This document shows positions 27,289 to 36,125 of a stretch of 64,000 nt of DNA, piece after piece. The notes under the pieces are model-generated. The model was not told the origin of the DNA, searched no databases, and saw nothing but the letters and a program-made list of their open reading frames with translations. The stretch comes from Thermanaerosceptrum fracticalcis. Lineage in GTDB: Bacteria > Bacillota > Peptococcia > DRI-13. Numbering within the stretch: the stretch's first letter is position 1; every line of letters starts with the position of its first letter. A program made the position numbers and the translations under genes. The stretch covers positions 792,501 to 856,500 of the forward strand of contig NZ_CP045798.1 in NCBI RefSeq assembly GCF_000746025.2, in the 5' to 3' direction.

Positions 27289-28115
27289 TTGATGTGGAAA
27301 ACTTAATGCGTTCCCACCGCTTACCCCATATCTGGTGTCCTGGCTGTGGCAACGGGATTATCATGAAGGCTATTCTGGAGGGTATCCGGGAGAGCAACCT
27401 GGATCTGGATAAAACCGTGATTGTTTCTGGTATAGGATGTTCCTCACGGGCCACCGGTTATCTTAACTTTGACACTATTCACACTACCCACGGCCGGGCC
27501 ATTGCCTTCGCTACCGGTGTGAAATTGGCTAAGCCTGAGCTTAATGTCTTTGTCATCACAGGTGATGGCGACGGCGCCGCGATTGGCGGAAATCACCTTA
27601 TTCATGCAGCCCGCCGTAATATTGACCTTAACGTCATTCTCTTTAACAATAATATTTATGGTATGACGGGGGGACAGTATTCTCCTCTTACGCCCCATGG
27701 TAAATTTGCTACTACCTCGCCCTACGGTAATATGGAACGTTCCTTCGATATTTGTAACCTTGTACAGGCGGCAGGTGCTACTTATGTGGCCCGGGGTACG
27801 GCTTTCCACACCAAAATGCTTATTGACCTGATAAAGAATGCTATTAGCAACAAAGGATTTTCCTTTGTAGAAGCTGTAACCATGTGCCCGATTTCCTATG
27901 GTCGTCGTAATAAGATGGGCAATGCCCCCGATATGCTCAAATGGCAGCGTGACAATGCCGTTAATGTGAAAGCTGCACAAAAAATGGAGCCGGAAAAACT
28001 TGCCGGCAAGATCATCATCGGTGAACTTCATAAAGAAACTGCCCCTGAGTATACGGAACTTTATGAGCAATTGATTGCCCGGTTTAGGAAAGGAGCTGAA
28101 GGGGATGGCCAATAA
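27282..28115 (+). CDS. korB: 2-oxoglutarate-type ferredoxin oxidoreductase beta subunit
   Basis: 277 residues binding thiamine diphosphate. WCPGCGNGI near residue 18, GIGCSSRATGYL, TTHGRAIAFATGVK and the TPP motif GDGDGAAIGGNH...NNNIYGMTGGQ are all present. Confidence 0.95.
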   Translation: MLIDVENLMRSHRLPHIWCPGCGNGIIMKAILEGIRESNLDLDKTVIVSGIGCSSRATGYLNFDTIHTTHGRAIAFATGVKLAKPELNVFVITGDGDGAAIGGNHLIHAARRNIDLNVILFNNNIYGMTGGQYSPLTPHGKFATTSPYGNMERSFDICNLVQAAGATYVARGTAFHTKMLIDLIKNAISNKGFSFVEAVTMCPISYGRRNKMGNAPDMLKWQRDNAVNVKAAQKMEPEKLAGKIIIGELHKETAPEYTELYEQLIARFRKGAEGDGQ

Positions 28116-28644
28116 ACTCTCTATACGCTTAAGTGGTACCGGGGGACAAGGTATTATCCTGGGGGGGATAATCCTGGCCGAAGCTGCCATCCTTGACGGC
28201 AAAGAAGTGGTACAGACCCAAAGTTACGGTCCGGAAGCCCGGGGTGGGGCCAGTAAGGCCGAGGTTATTATCAGTGATGAGACCATCAAATATCCCAAGG
28301 TAACAACACCTGAATATCTTTTACTCATGTCACAGGAAGCTGCCAGGATCTATGCTTCAAATATTAAGGAAGACGGCCTGATCGTAGTAGACAACAGTAT
28401 TGTGCCGGAATTACCGCAAGTAAAGGCTAAAATTGTGAAGGTGCCCGTTTCACAGTTAGCCAGGGAGGAAATAGGAAACGAATTGACAGCTAATATCCTG
28501 GCTGTAGGGGCTTTAGCCAGTGCCGGCAATATTGTTTCTCTGGAGTCCCTGGAGAAAGCCGTGGCTTTGAGGTTACCTAAAGTGGCTGAATTAAATATTA
28601 AAGCCCTTAAGTTAGGATGGGATTGGGGGCAAAAAAGGGATTAA
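28105..28644 (+). CDS. korC: 2-oxoglutarate-type ferredoxin oxidoreductase gamma subunit
   Basis: 179 residues with SGTGGQGIILGGIILAEAA near the start and SYGPEARGGASKAEVIIS. GGAAAGGAGCTGAAGGGG before ATG 28105 selects this start over 28075. Overlaps korB by 11 bases and completes korDABC. Confidence 0.94.
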   Translation: MANKLSIRLSGTGGQGIILGGIILAEAAILDGKEVVQTQSYGPEARGGASKAEVIISDETIKYPKVTTPEYLLLMSQEAARIYASNIKEDGLIVVDNSIVPELPQVKAKIVKVPVSQLAREEIGNELTANILAVGALASAGNIVSLESLEKAVALRLPKVAELNIKALKLGWDWGQKRD

Positions 28645-28672
28645 AGCCGGCTGAGCCGGCTTTAATTTATAT
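28641..28672 (+). terminator. Terminator after korC
   Basis: Perfect 11-bp stem 28641-28651 with 28655-28665, then AATTTATAT. It includes the korC stop. Confidence 0.85.
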
Positions 28673-28778
28673 ATCAGAAAGTACAAGTTTTTAGGTTATC
28701 AATATTTTTTTTTAGAAAAACCCCAAAATATTTGGAGTTTTTCTTTGTAGCAGTCAGAAATACTAAAATGAAATATAT

Positions 28779-28803
28779 AAAGACCCATACTGATGGGTCT
28801 TTT
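28779..28803. terminator. Hairpin terminator downstream of bioF
   Basis: Perfect 10-bp stem AAAGACCCAT (28779-28788) with 28793-28802, loop ACTG. It can act for either strand; position suits the minus-strand bioF operon. A second, imperfect hairpin lies at 28714-28744. Confidence 0.75.
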
Positions 28804-28825
28804 ATGCTGGGCATTATGCGTTCTC

Positions 28826-30010
28826 TCAGGGCTTTATAATGGTCAATTCCCTGGCTACCTGAATTATTTTTGCTAAGGCATAGTTTAAATCCTCCCGGGT
28901 GTGGGTAGCCATTAAGGTGAGCCTCAGACGGCTGGTGCCAGGAGGGACTGTAGGCGGGCGAATGGCAGGAATGTAGATTCCCTCCTCCAGCAGTGCTTGA
29001 CTGAACTGTAACGCTTTCTCAGCCTCGCCGATGATGATGGGAATGATGGGCGTTTTATTCTCCAGGATTTTAAATCCTGCTTCTTTAAGCCGGGTACACA
29101 GCCATTGGGCATTTTCCAGGAGGACCTTGCGCGGTTCCGGTTCCTGCTCTACGATCTCTAATGCGGCCAGGGCCACGGCGACGGTGGCTGGGGCCAGGGC
29201 CGTGGTAAAAATAAAACTCCTGGCCCTGTTTCTTAAATAATCAATAAGGCATTGTTTGCCAGCTACATAGCCACCCTCGCTGGCTAAGGCCTTGCTCAGG
29301 GTTCCCATTTGCATATCGATCTTGTCTTTTAAACCGAAGAGTTCTCCTGTACCTCCACCGTTGGGACCCAAAATCCCGCTGGCGTGGGCATCATCTACCA
29401 TGGTGAGGGCATCAAATTGTTGGGCAATCCGGACAATATCATCCAGGGGAGCAATATCGCCATCCATGCTAAAAACACCGTCGGTGACAATGAGGCTGGG
29501 GCAACCTTGAAATTCTTTTACCTTTTGGTACAGGTCTTCCATGTCGCAGTGTTTATAAATGACAATTTTGGCGCCGCTTAATTTACAGCCGTCAATAATG
29601 CTGGCATGGTTTAACTCATCGCTGAAAATAACCCAGGACTTATCGGCTAAACCGGCGATAGCGCCTATGTTGGCCATATATCCCGTATTGAAGACCAGTG
29701 CGGCTTCCGTACCTTTAAAGCAGGCCAGGGCCTGTTCCAATTCCTGGTGGAGCCGGTAGCTTCCCGTGGTTAAGCGGGAGCCCCCGGAGCCAACGCCGTA
29801 TTCCTGGAGAGCCTTAATGGCTGCTGCTTTGAGCCGCTCATCGTTACAAAGGCCCAGGTAACTGTTGGAAGCCATCAATAAAACTTCCCGCCCGTCTATA
29901 ACGGTATGGGGACCTTGGGGTGCGCTTAAGTATTTTAAATCTCTATACAATCCCTGTTTCTTTATCTCTGTTAAGCGGTCAACGATTCGTTCCATACTCC
30001 TTTTCTCCAA
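28826..30010 (-). CDS. bioF: 8-amino-7-oxononanoate synthase
   Basis: PLP enzyme that joins pimeloyl-CoA and alanine in biotin synthesis. 394 residues with SNSYLGLCND near residue 48, GSGGSRLTTG, VDDAHASGILG, and the PLP lysine in GTLSKALASEGGY. The same family holds the 2-amino-3-ketobutyrate ligase, but the gene overlaps bioW by 32 bases and lies in a biotin cluster, so bioF is the better call. Confidence 0.93.
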   Translation of the reverse strand: MEKRSMERIVDRLTEIKKQGLYRDLKYLSAPQGPHTVIDGREVLLMASNSYLGLCNDERLKAAAIKALQEYGVGSGGSRLTTGSYRLHQELEQALACFKGTEAALVFNTGYMANIGAIAGLADKSWVIFSDELNHASIIDGCKLSGAKIVIYKHCDMEDLYQKVKEFQGCPSLIVTDGVFSMDGDIAPLDDIVRIAQQFDALTMVDDAHASGILGPNGGGTGELFGLKDKIDMQMGTLSKALASEGGYVAGKQCLIDYLRNRARSFIFTTALAPATVAVALAALEIVEQEPEPRKVLLENAQWLCTRLKEAGFKILENKTPIIPIIIGEAEKALQFSQALLEEGIYIPAIRPPTVPPGTSRLRLTLMATHTREDLNYALAKIIQVARELTIIKP

Positions 30011-30815
30011 AGTAATTTTTTAAAGGGAATGTCCCCTGATAGGGGCCAATCTCATTTATGATGGTTATTTGCTCTTCCATCCAGTGGAGGCATTCCTGCA
30101 AATTGGCTTTGCTGGGATCAAAGCAAAAAATCCTGCCTCCTTTGTCGACACCGGCGGGCTTTAAATGGTTTAGCCGCACATAGCCCAAGGTGGGGGAAGC
30201 CACATAGCCTGCTATATATTCGGGGTCATCGGACCAGCAAACTTCGGCCACAATACCCGGGGCTCTGGCCACTTTGCTGGCTAAGGCCAGGGCCTCCCTA
30301 ACATGGGTATTGTTCAGGCCTTCTCCTTCCAGGTAGGCGTGCAGCTGGGGATAAATTTCCGGGGCCCAGTCCATGCCTGTAGCCCTCACTCCCCGCTGGA
30401 GGTCCGGTTCCAGGCGCTTTAAGGTATGGATATCTACTAACATGGCTCCCCGCATAGAGGGAGCTTCCACTAAAAGATTTAAAACGGCTTGGGCTTGCCG
30501 GAGTGACAGCCCGGCGGCTTGTAAGCACTGGATAGCCCCTTTTCTTCCTTCCAGGTAGTCTTTGACTTCCAGGGTGGTGATGGGTAAAGAGGAGAGATAA
30601 ATGATCTCTTCTTTTTTTATTTCTTCCAGTGAGATATTAATAAAATCAGCCTTCCCTTTACTGTGGGTTAAGGAGCGTTTTAAGAGGCTGGACACAGCTT
30701 GAAAAATGTCTTCTTCAGGTACGATCCTTTCCGCCCCGGAGATGTGTTGGCCGCCTTTTTCGTGGCTGCCTCCTTGGGCGCTTCTCATTCTGATGTTATA
30801 CAGTTTTTTCTGCAT
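29979..30815 (-). CDS. bioW: 6-carboxyhexanoate--CoA ligase (pimeloyl-CoA synthetase)
   Basis: Activates pimelate to pimeloyl-CoA. The N-terminus (YNIRMRSAQGGSHEKGGQHI) closely matches Bacillus BioW. The 278-residue length is slightly above the usual about 260. An ATG three codons earlier (30824) is also possible. The gene overlaps its upstream membrane-protein gene by about 20 bases and bioF by 32, so all three are coupled. Confidence 0.93.
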   Translation of the reverse strand: MQKKLYNIRMRSAQGGSHEKGGQHISGAERIVPEEDIFQAVSSLLKRSLTHSKGKADFINISLEEIKKEEIIYLSSLPITTLEVKDYLEGRKGAIQCLQAAGLSLRQAQAVLNLLVEAPSMRGAMLVDIHTLKRLEPDLQRGVRATGMDWAPEIYPQLHAYLEGEGLNNTHVREALALASKVARAPGIVAEVCWSDDPEYIAGYVASPTLGYVRLNHLKPAGVDKGGRIFCFDPSKANLQECLHWMEEQITIINEIGPYQGTFPLKNYFGEKEYGTNR

Positions 30816-31296
30816 AAGGCACATCTCTCCAGGAGGTGGCGTTTTTTATCCTGGCCAGGATTTTCGTAAGGGGCCAGGCCGTCAAGGCCGTAAATATCAT
30901 GCCGGGCAGACTTGCCACCAGCAGGGGCAGTAAACCTTTCCCCAGCAGTAACCATACTACTACGCGGGCGGCAGTAGAACCGAGAGGCCCGGCCAGGCAC
31001 ACAACCCAGAAACGGGGGCCCAAAAGGGCAATGGCGCCTCCCGCCACCAGGCGGAAAGTCATAGCAATCATCACGTTCATGACGGTATGGGTTCCTAACA
31101 AAAGGGTAAGCAAGGAGGCCACCAGGCCTGCCAGTATGTACCTGGTAAAGCCAAAACAGGCGGCGATGGCCACGGCCAGCGGAGCAGACAGTTGAAACTC
31201 CGTGCCGGGAAAAGGACTGGGAACCTTAAAGGAACCGGAGATAGCGATGATGACGGCTAGCAGGCTAATTAAGGCTATGTCTCGAGCTTGGCGCAT
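30796..31296 (-). CDS. Small membrane protein of the biotin operon, possible ECF transporter S component
   Basis: A 166-residue very hydrophobic protein with about six membrane segments (roughly residues 8-23, 38-54, 55-72, 73-95, 97-125, 125-150), few charges and a short charged C-tail. Size and topology fit substrate-binding S components of ECF transporters, though I see no diagnostic BioY motif. It is the first gene of the bioW-bioF operon, has GAGGGGAG before ATG, and overlaps bioW. A role in importing pimelate or a biotin precursor is inferred from this position. Confidence 0.6.
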   Translation of the reverse strand: MRQARDIALISLLAVIIAISGSFKVPSPFPGTEFQLSAPLAVAIAACFGFTRYILAGLVASLLTLLLGTHTVMNVMIAMTFRLVAGGAIALLGPRFWVVCLAGPLGSTAARVVVWLLLGKGLLPLLVASLPGMIFTALTAWPLTKILARIKNATSWRDVPYAEKTV

Positions 31297-31316
31297 AGTA
31301 TGTGTCTCCCCTCTTA

Positions 31317-31349
31317 AATGTAACCTTCGACATGATCAATGGTTCACAT
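31317..31349. promoter_or_regulatory. Candidate BirA operator, site 1
   Basis: AACC (31322-31325), 15-base spacer, then GGTTCACAT (31341-31349). The right half fits the BirA half-site consensus GGTTnACAW; the left half lacks one base. It lies in the leader of the minus-strand bio operon. Confidence 0.5.
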
Positions 31350-31362
31350 AGTTATATACAAA

Positions 31363-31392
31363 ATTATATGGCCTGGAGTTCCTGAACGTCAA
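31363..31392 (-). promoter_or_regulatory. Sigma-A promoter of the bioW-bioF operon
   Basis: Minus strand: -35 TTGACG (31392-31387), 18-base spacer, -10 TATAAT (31368-31363). Confidence 0.75.
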
Positions 31393-31416
31393 CCCATATT
31401 TTTTAGAGGTTGACAA
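31387..31416. promoter_or_regulatory. Candidate BirA operator, site 2, spanning both -35 boxes
   Basis: GTCAACC (31388-31394) and GGTTGAC (31408-31414) form a perfect 7-base inverted repeat with a 13-base spacer; GGTTGACAA fits the BirA half-site. The left arm covers the -35 of the leftward promoter and the right arm the -35 of the rightward promoter. Confidence 0.6.
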
Positions 31417-31438
31417 TTACATTACAGTCCACTACTAT
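31410..31438 (+). promoter_or_regulatory. Sigma-A promoter of bioD-bioA
   Basis: -35 TTGACA (31410-31415), 17-base spacer, -10 TACTAT (31433-31438), 29 bases before the bioD ATG. Confidence 0.8.
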
Positions 31439-31467
31439 TTTTTTAGAATACATATTCGGGAGGTATT

Positions 31468-32178
31468 ATGACGAAAGGTTTTTTTGTGGTGGGTACAGAC
31501 ACGGGGGTGGGTAAAACGGTGGTTACTGCCGGCCTGGTAGGTGCCCTAAGAGCAAAAGGGGTTAATGCCGTTCCCTTTAAACCTGTACAGAGCGGGGCTG
31601 TTAAAGGCCGTTACGGTTTAATTCCACTGGATGTGGAGTTTTACAAAAAGGTTTGCGATTTACCCCCTGATGAATACAATACCTATGCCCTGGAAGCCCC
31701 CTTAGCGCCCAGCCTGGCCGCCGAAATTTCCCGGGTCACCATTGAACGGGATATCATTTTAAAAAATTACGCCGCGCTGGCGGGAAAATACGAACTGATT
31801 GTGGTGGAAGGGGCAGGGGGTCTCTATGTCCCGCTCTCGGGCACCTCTTTTTTACTGCCGGACTTGATCAAAGCCCTGAATTTACCCCTGATCATCGTAG
31901 CCAGGGCCAATTTAGGGACCATCAATCATACGGTGCTGACGGTCAAGTGCGCTCAAGAGCTGGGGCTGGTGATTAAGGGCATTATTTACAACGGCTATAA
32001 TGCGGACAGCGCCACCTTAGCGGAAAAGACAAACCCCAAAATTATTGAACAAATTACCGGTGTGCCCACTTTGGGGGTAATCCCCAAAGGACGTGACATC
32101 GTTGTCGATGCCGGCAAGGCAGGGAACTGTTTGGAACTGATCGAAAACCATGTGAATTTCTCTTTGTTACTGAATTAA
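31468..32178 (+). CDS. bioD: Dethiobiotin synthetase
   Basis: ATP-dependent ring closure of diaminopelargonate to dethiobiotin. P-loop GTDTGVGKTVVTAGL at residues about 8-22, KPVQSG, EGAGGLYVPL. 236 residues, ATG with CGGGAGG in front. bioA follows. Confidence 0.95.
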   Translation: MTKGFFVVGTDTGVGKTVVTAGLVGALRAKGVNAVPFKPVQSGAVKGRYGLIPLDVEFYKKVCDLPPDEYNTYALEAPLAPSLAAEISRVTIERDIILKNYAALAGKYELIVVEGAGGLYVPLSGTSFLLPDLIKALNLPLIIVARANLGTINHTVLTVKCAQELGLVIKGIIYNGYNADSATLAEKTNPKIIEQITGVPTLGVIPKGRDIVVDAGKAGNCLELIENHVNFSLLLN

Positions 32179-32224
32179 ATTTTTGGCGCCAATACTAGAA
32201 TAAACACAGGGTGGGGAAGAAACT

Positions 32225-33574
32225 ATGAATCACTGGCAGCAAAAGGATTTACAGTATGTCTGGCATCCCTGTTCTCAGATGAAGGACTATGAAGATTTTC
32301 CCCCTATCGTCATAGAGAGAGGGGAAGGGCCTTATTTATATGACATGGAGGGAAAAGCTTACCTGGATGCCGTATCCTCCTGGTGGGTAAACCTCTTTGG
32401 ACACAGTAACAAAAGGATTAACGAGGCCATCAGGCGGCAGTGTGAAGAGCTGGAGCATGTGATTTTTGCCAACTTTTCGCATAAGCCTGCTATCCAGCTT
32501 GCTGAGAAAATCGTGGAAATAACGCCGCCAGGGTTACAGAAGGTATTCTTTGCCGATAATGGTTCCTCGGCGGTGGAAGTTGCCCTTAAACTGAGTTACC
32601 AGTATCACCAGCAAGCGGGTCATGGAGCCAAAACCAAGTTTGTGGCCATCTCCGATGCCTATCACGGCGAGACATTAGGGGCCCTGGCTGTCGGGGATTT
32701 AGATCTTTACAGCAGAGTCTTTGAGAAATTGACGATGAGGACATATAAAGCGCAGGGGCCCGATTGTTTCCGCTGTGCCTATGGACAAAGGAGAGAAGAC
32801 TGTTCCGCCCAGTGTTTTGAGAACTTGGAAAAATTGGTAGAAGAGAAGCACCAGGAGATTTGCGGTGTAATCATCGAGCCCTTGATCCAGGGAGCCGCCG
32901 GGATGAAGATTTATCCCCCTGTTTATTTGAGGCGACTGCGGGAACTATGCAGTGAGTATAATATTCACTTAATCGCCGATGAGATTGCTGTGGGTTTTGG
33001 CCGCACGGGAAAAATGTTTGCCTGTGAACATGCCGGAATTAGCCCGGATCTCATGTGCCTGTCCAAAGGATTGACAGCAGGGTATCTTCCCCTGGCCCTG
33101 ACCCTGGTGACGGAGGAAATCTACCAGGCCTTTTACGCCGACTATAGGGAATTGAAAGCCTTTATGCACAGCCACAGTTATACGGGAAATCCCATTGCCT
33201 GTGCCGTGGCCAATGAATCCCTCAACATTTTCCAGGAGGAAAATATCCTGGAGAAAAACCGTCATAAGTCCCGGCTTATTGCTCTCTTATCCAGGGAAAA
33301 AGCGGAAAACCACCCGTACATTGGGGAATTCCGTCAACTTGGGATGGTGGGGGCCCTGGAACTGGTAGAGGACAAGCGCTTGAAAAAGGGCTTTGACTGG
33401 AAAGAGAGGGTAGGCTACCAGATCTACAGGATTGCCCTGGGCAAAGGGGTACTGCTTCGACCCCTGGGCAATGTGATTTATTTCATGCCTCCCTATGTGG
33501 TAGATGAAAAAGACATTGAGTTTATGGTGAATACAGCCTTTGCCGCCATTAACCGGTATTTTGGGATTGAATGA
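32225..33574 (+). CDS. bioA: Adenosylmethionine--8-amino-7-oxononanoate aminotransferase
   Basis: PLP aminotransferase using SAM as amino donor. 449 residues: DAVSSWWVNLFGHS near residue 49, the ADNGSSAVEVALKLSYQY stretch, DAYHGETLGALAVGD, the DEIAVGFGRTGKMFACEH stretch and PLP lysine in LSKGLTAGYLPLA. The cluster holds bioW, F, D and A; bioB is not in the window. Confidence 0.95.
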   Translation: MNHWQQKDLQYVWHPCSQMKDYEDFPPIVIERGEGPYLYDMEGKAYLDAVSSWWVNLFGHSNKRINEAIRRQCEELEHVIFANFSHKPAIQLAEKIVEITPPGLQKVFFADNGSSAVEVALKLSYQYHQQAGHGAKTKFVAISDAYHGETLGALAVGDLDLYSRVFEKLTMRTYKAQGPDCFRCAYGQRREDCSAQCFENLEKLVEEKHQEICGVIIEPLIQGAAGMKIYPPVYLRRLRELCSEYNIHLIADEIAVGFGRTGKMFACEHAGISPDLMCLSKGLTAGYLPLALTLVTEEIYQAFYADYRELKAFMHSHSYTGNPIACAVANESLNIFQEENILEKNRHKSRLIALLSREKAENHPYIGEFRQLGMVGALELVEDKRLKKGFDWKERVGYQIYRIALGKGVLLRPLGNVIYFMPPYVVDEKDIEFMVNTAFAAINRYFGIE

Positions 33575-33578
33575 AAAA

Positions 33579-33604
33579 TGAGGGTCTTTTAGCCCCTCAC
33601 TTTT
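33579..33604 (+). terminator. Terminator after bioA
   Basis: TGAGGG (33579-33584) with CCCTCA (33594-33599), then CTTTTGC. Moderate. Confidence 0.55.
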
Positions 33605-33619
33605 GCTTCTTTACTCAAT

Positions 33620-33934
33620 AGCTGGGAGGAGCTCTACCTGGAGAATGCTGAGGGTCTCAGTGCTTCTGCTATCGATAACTACCTGGAGCGGGCTGGATTA
33701 GCACCTTCGGAAATTAATGCTCTCATTTTTGTATCTTCCATGGGAATTGCCACACCCGCCATCGATGCGCACCTCTTTAACGTGATGGGGTTGAGGCCGG
33801 ATATCAAGCGTTTACCTCTTTGGGGGCTGGGATGTGCCGGTGATGCAGCCGGTTTGGCCAGGGCTTTTGATTTAGCGAGAACTGGTTTAACGTTAATAAT
33901 AACCCAGACCTTTGACTTCCAGCTCTTTAAATAA
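33620..33934 (+). pseudogene. Fragment of a type III polyketide synthase (chalcone synthase family)
   Basis: About 105 in-frame residues starting SWEELYLENAEGL resemble the middle of bacterial type III polyketide synthases: FVSSMGIATPAIDAHL, the LRPDIKRLPLWGLGCAGDAAGLARA segment with the active-site Cys. The normal enzyme has about 350 residues; both the N-terminus and the C-terminal half (with the catalytic His and Asn) are missing, and there is no start with a ribosome site. Clearly a remnant. Confidence 0.8.
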
Positions 33935-34102
33935 GTAAAATCCATGGAGGATAATCATGACAGGCTATTATAAATTAATTTCTTAACTCATAATACGTGT
34001 TGTTTGATGGAAGGAAATTGAGGAGCAACGTAGAAATGAATTTTCATGCTACTAAGTTTGAGAATTTATATAGCCTTGAATAAACAGTGGGAGTGTTTAT
34101 AC

Positions 34103-34870
34103 GTGAAAGAAGCAAAAAACGGGTTAGTACAATCGGTAAGTAGAGCTATCTCAATATTGCAGTGTTTTGAAAGGACGCCGGAGCTAGGTGTATCAGAAAT
34201 AAGCAGGTTGCTGGGTTTAAACAAAAGCACTACATTTGGACTTATCTCCACATTAGAGCAACACCAGTTTTTAGAACAAAATAAAGAATCGGGGAAATAC
34301 CGCCTGGGTATAGAACTGTTTCGGCTGGGTACGAAAGTTAAGGCCGATCTATTAAGTATTGCTACACCCTATCTCAAGAATTTGGCTGATATCTATAAAG
34401 AAACTGTGCACCTTGTTGTGCACAGTGACAGTGATGTCTTATATCTTGATAAAATCGAGAGTCCTCACTCCATGAGGATTTGTTCAAAAGTAGGGGAGAG
34501 GCTGCCGCTTTACTGTACCGGCGTGGGTAAAGTCATTTTAGCTCATTTAAAAGAAGAAGAAATTAAAGATATCTTAAAAAAGACATCCTTTCAAAAACGG
34601 ACGGAAAAAACAATTTGCGATCCGGATTTGTTGTATAAGGAATTATTAAAAACTAGGGAGAAGGGCTATGCTGAGGATGATGAAGAGTTAGAAGTGGGAT
34701 TAAAATGTATCGCCACCCCCATTTTTAATCATCTGGGTAAACCGATTGGGGCTATCAGTGTGGCCGGGCCTACTTCACGGATGAGTGACGAATTGACCCG
34801 AAATATTAGCAAAACGCTTATGGAATACACAAAAGAGATATCGAGAAAGCTTGGTTATATACAAGAGTAA
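34103..34870 (+). CDS. IclR family transcriptional regulator
   Basis: 255-residue regulator. N-terminal winged helix (SVSRAISILQCFERTPELGVSEISRLLGLNKST) followed by the IclR ligand domain, with the GERLPLYCTGVGKVILA and GLKCIATPIFNHLGKPIGAISVAGP stretches. The frame is open from 34046, but GTG 34103 fits the family start and has GGGAG upstream. No target gene is adjacent except the remnant before it, so its regulon may be lost or elsewhere. Confidence 0.88.
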   Translation: MKEAKNGLVQSVSRAISILQCFERTPELGVSEISRLLGLNKSTTFGLISTLEQHQFLEQNKESGKYRLGIELFRLGTKVKADLLSIATPYLKNLADIYKETVHLVVHSDSDVLYLDKIESPHSMRICSKVGERLPLYCTGVGKVILAHLKEEEIKDILKKTSFQKRTEKTICDPDLLYKELLKTREKGYAEDDEELEVGLKCIATPIFNHLGKPIGAISVAGPTSRMSDELTRNISKTLMEYTKEISRKLGYIQE

Positions 34871-34980
34871 GGGAGGTTTTTGTATCTCCCGGAAAGTATT
34901 TTCTGTTTTCCTAATCATTGTTTAAAAAGCAGATTATTCTTTTAATGGAAAGGTTAAGATTTGGAAAAATGCCTGACTAT

Positions 34981-35010
34981 AAAGCCCTTACCGTCTCCGG
35001 TAAGGGCTTT
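34981..35010. terminator. Strong hairpin after the iclR gene
   Basis: Perfect 13-bp stem 34981-34993 with 34998-35010, loop TCTC, T-rich tail short. The interval 34871-35128 shows no gene. Confidence 0.65.
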
Positions 35011-35128
35011 ATAAATAGGAATTGTCAAGTGCCCATATAAGATCCTTAAAGTCAAAATATGATGAAAAAAGTGGTATAATAATACAAAGTAATACACTAC
35101 TTTCCGGTTTATAAAGAAGGTAGAGATC

Positions 35129-36037
35129 ATGAGCATCAAGCAACTCAAAATAGCTAAGAAAACAGCTATAATTTTATTTTTAACCGTCTTCTTAAGTGGA
35201 TGTGCAGGCCAGGGATCAACCCCAGCCGGTTCATTTATTTATATTAGTGATAATAGCACTGCTGATGAGAAGACTTGTAAGCAAAAGACAATTCTTGTAG
35301 AACAAAAAAAAGAAGCGGCCATTGACCAACTGAAAGAAAGCTTGCGGATTAAATATCGTGATAGAAAGCCTAAATTATGGGGAGAAAATGTGCCGGGCGT
35401 TATGACAAAACTTGATACAAGCGAGAAAATAATAGCCCTCACCTTTGATGCCTGTGGCGGGAGTAAATTGAGTAATGGAGTTGATACTGAACTTATTGAT
35501 TTTCTTATACAAGAAGGGATTCCGGCCACCTTATTTTTAAGCGGTAGATGGATTGAAGCTAATCCAGAATACTGCAGATTTTTAGCAGATAATAGTAATT
35601 TTGAGATTGAAAATCACGGTTTCCGGCATAAACCTTTATCCGTTAACGGTAAGTCCGTTTATAACGTTCAAGGGACAACCGGTATTGAGGAAATCATCGA
35701 TGAAGTGGAAACAAATGCACGGCAAATAGAAAAATATACAGGACGGAAACCCAAGTACTTTCGCTCCGGTACTGCCTATTACGATGAAATTGCCGTGCAA
35801 ATTGTCGGTGACTTAGGTTATCAAGTGGTTAACTTTAATGTGATTGGCGATGGAGGGGCTACCTACTCTAAACAACAAGTCAAACATGCTACACTAAAAG
35901 CCCAACCCGGTTCAATCATCATTTATCACATGAACCACCCGGAAGGCTCTACCAGTGAAGGTTTGATAGAAGGGGTGAAAGAGTTAAAAGAAAAAGGATA
36001 TAGATTTGTCAAGTTAGAAGAGTATCGACTTAAATAA
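35129..36037 (+). CDS. Polysaccharide deacetylase family lipoprotein
   Basis: A lipoprotein signal (FLTVFLSGC) near residue 20-32 is followed by a linker and a NodB-type deacetylase domain. LTFDACGG carries the first catalytic Asp; the usual second Asp of TFDD is Ala, as in a known subfamily. ENHGFRHK gives the HxxxH metal pair, FRSGTAYYDE the Arg motif, and IIIYHMNHPEGST the last His motif. 302 residues. Substrate: probably peptidoglycan or another N-acetylated glycan on the cell surface. Confidence 0.88.
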   Translation: MSIKQLKIAKKTAIILFLTVFLSGCAGQGSTPAGSFIYISDNSTADEKTCKQKTILVEQKKEAAIDQLKESLRIKYRDRKPKLWGENVPGVMTKLDTSEKIIALTFDACGGSKLSNGVDTELIDFLIQEGIPATLFLSGRWIEANPEYCRFLADNSNFEIENHGFRHKPLSVNGKSVYNVQGTTGIEEIIDEVETNARQIEKYTGRKPKYFRSGTAYYDEIAVQIVGDLGYQVVNFNVIGDGGATYSKQQVKHATLKAQPGSIIIYHMNHPEGSTSEGLIEGVKELKEKGYRFVKLEEYRLK

Positions 36038-36082
36038 TATTAGTAAAACACCACCATTTTACCGAGAACATGACAGGGGCTA

Positions 36083-36125
36083 TATAGATTAAATCCAGAG
36101 CTTTCAACTGTGGATTTAATCTATA
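36083..36125. repeat. 15-bp perfect inverted repeat in a gene-free stretch
   Basis: 36083-36097 is the exact reverse complement of 36111-36125, with a 13-base loop. It is the only structure I see between 36038 and 36346. It could be a terminator for the deacetylase gene, but no T-run follows. Confidence 0.7.

Noticed and set aside
27444-28202. 252-codon open frame on the minus strand across korB
   Set aside because: korB has thiamine-diphosphate motifs and overlaps its neighbours as an operon gene; the antisense frame is a composition shadow.
31317-31440. Biotin riboswitch
   Set aside because: No such RNA is established; dyads with GGTTnACA arms fit BirA protein sites instead.
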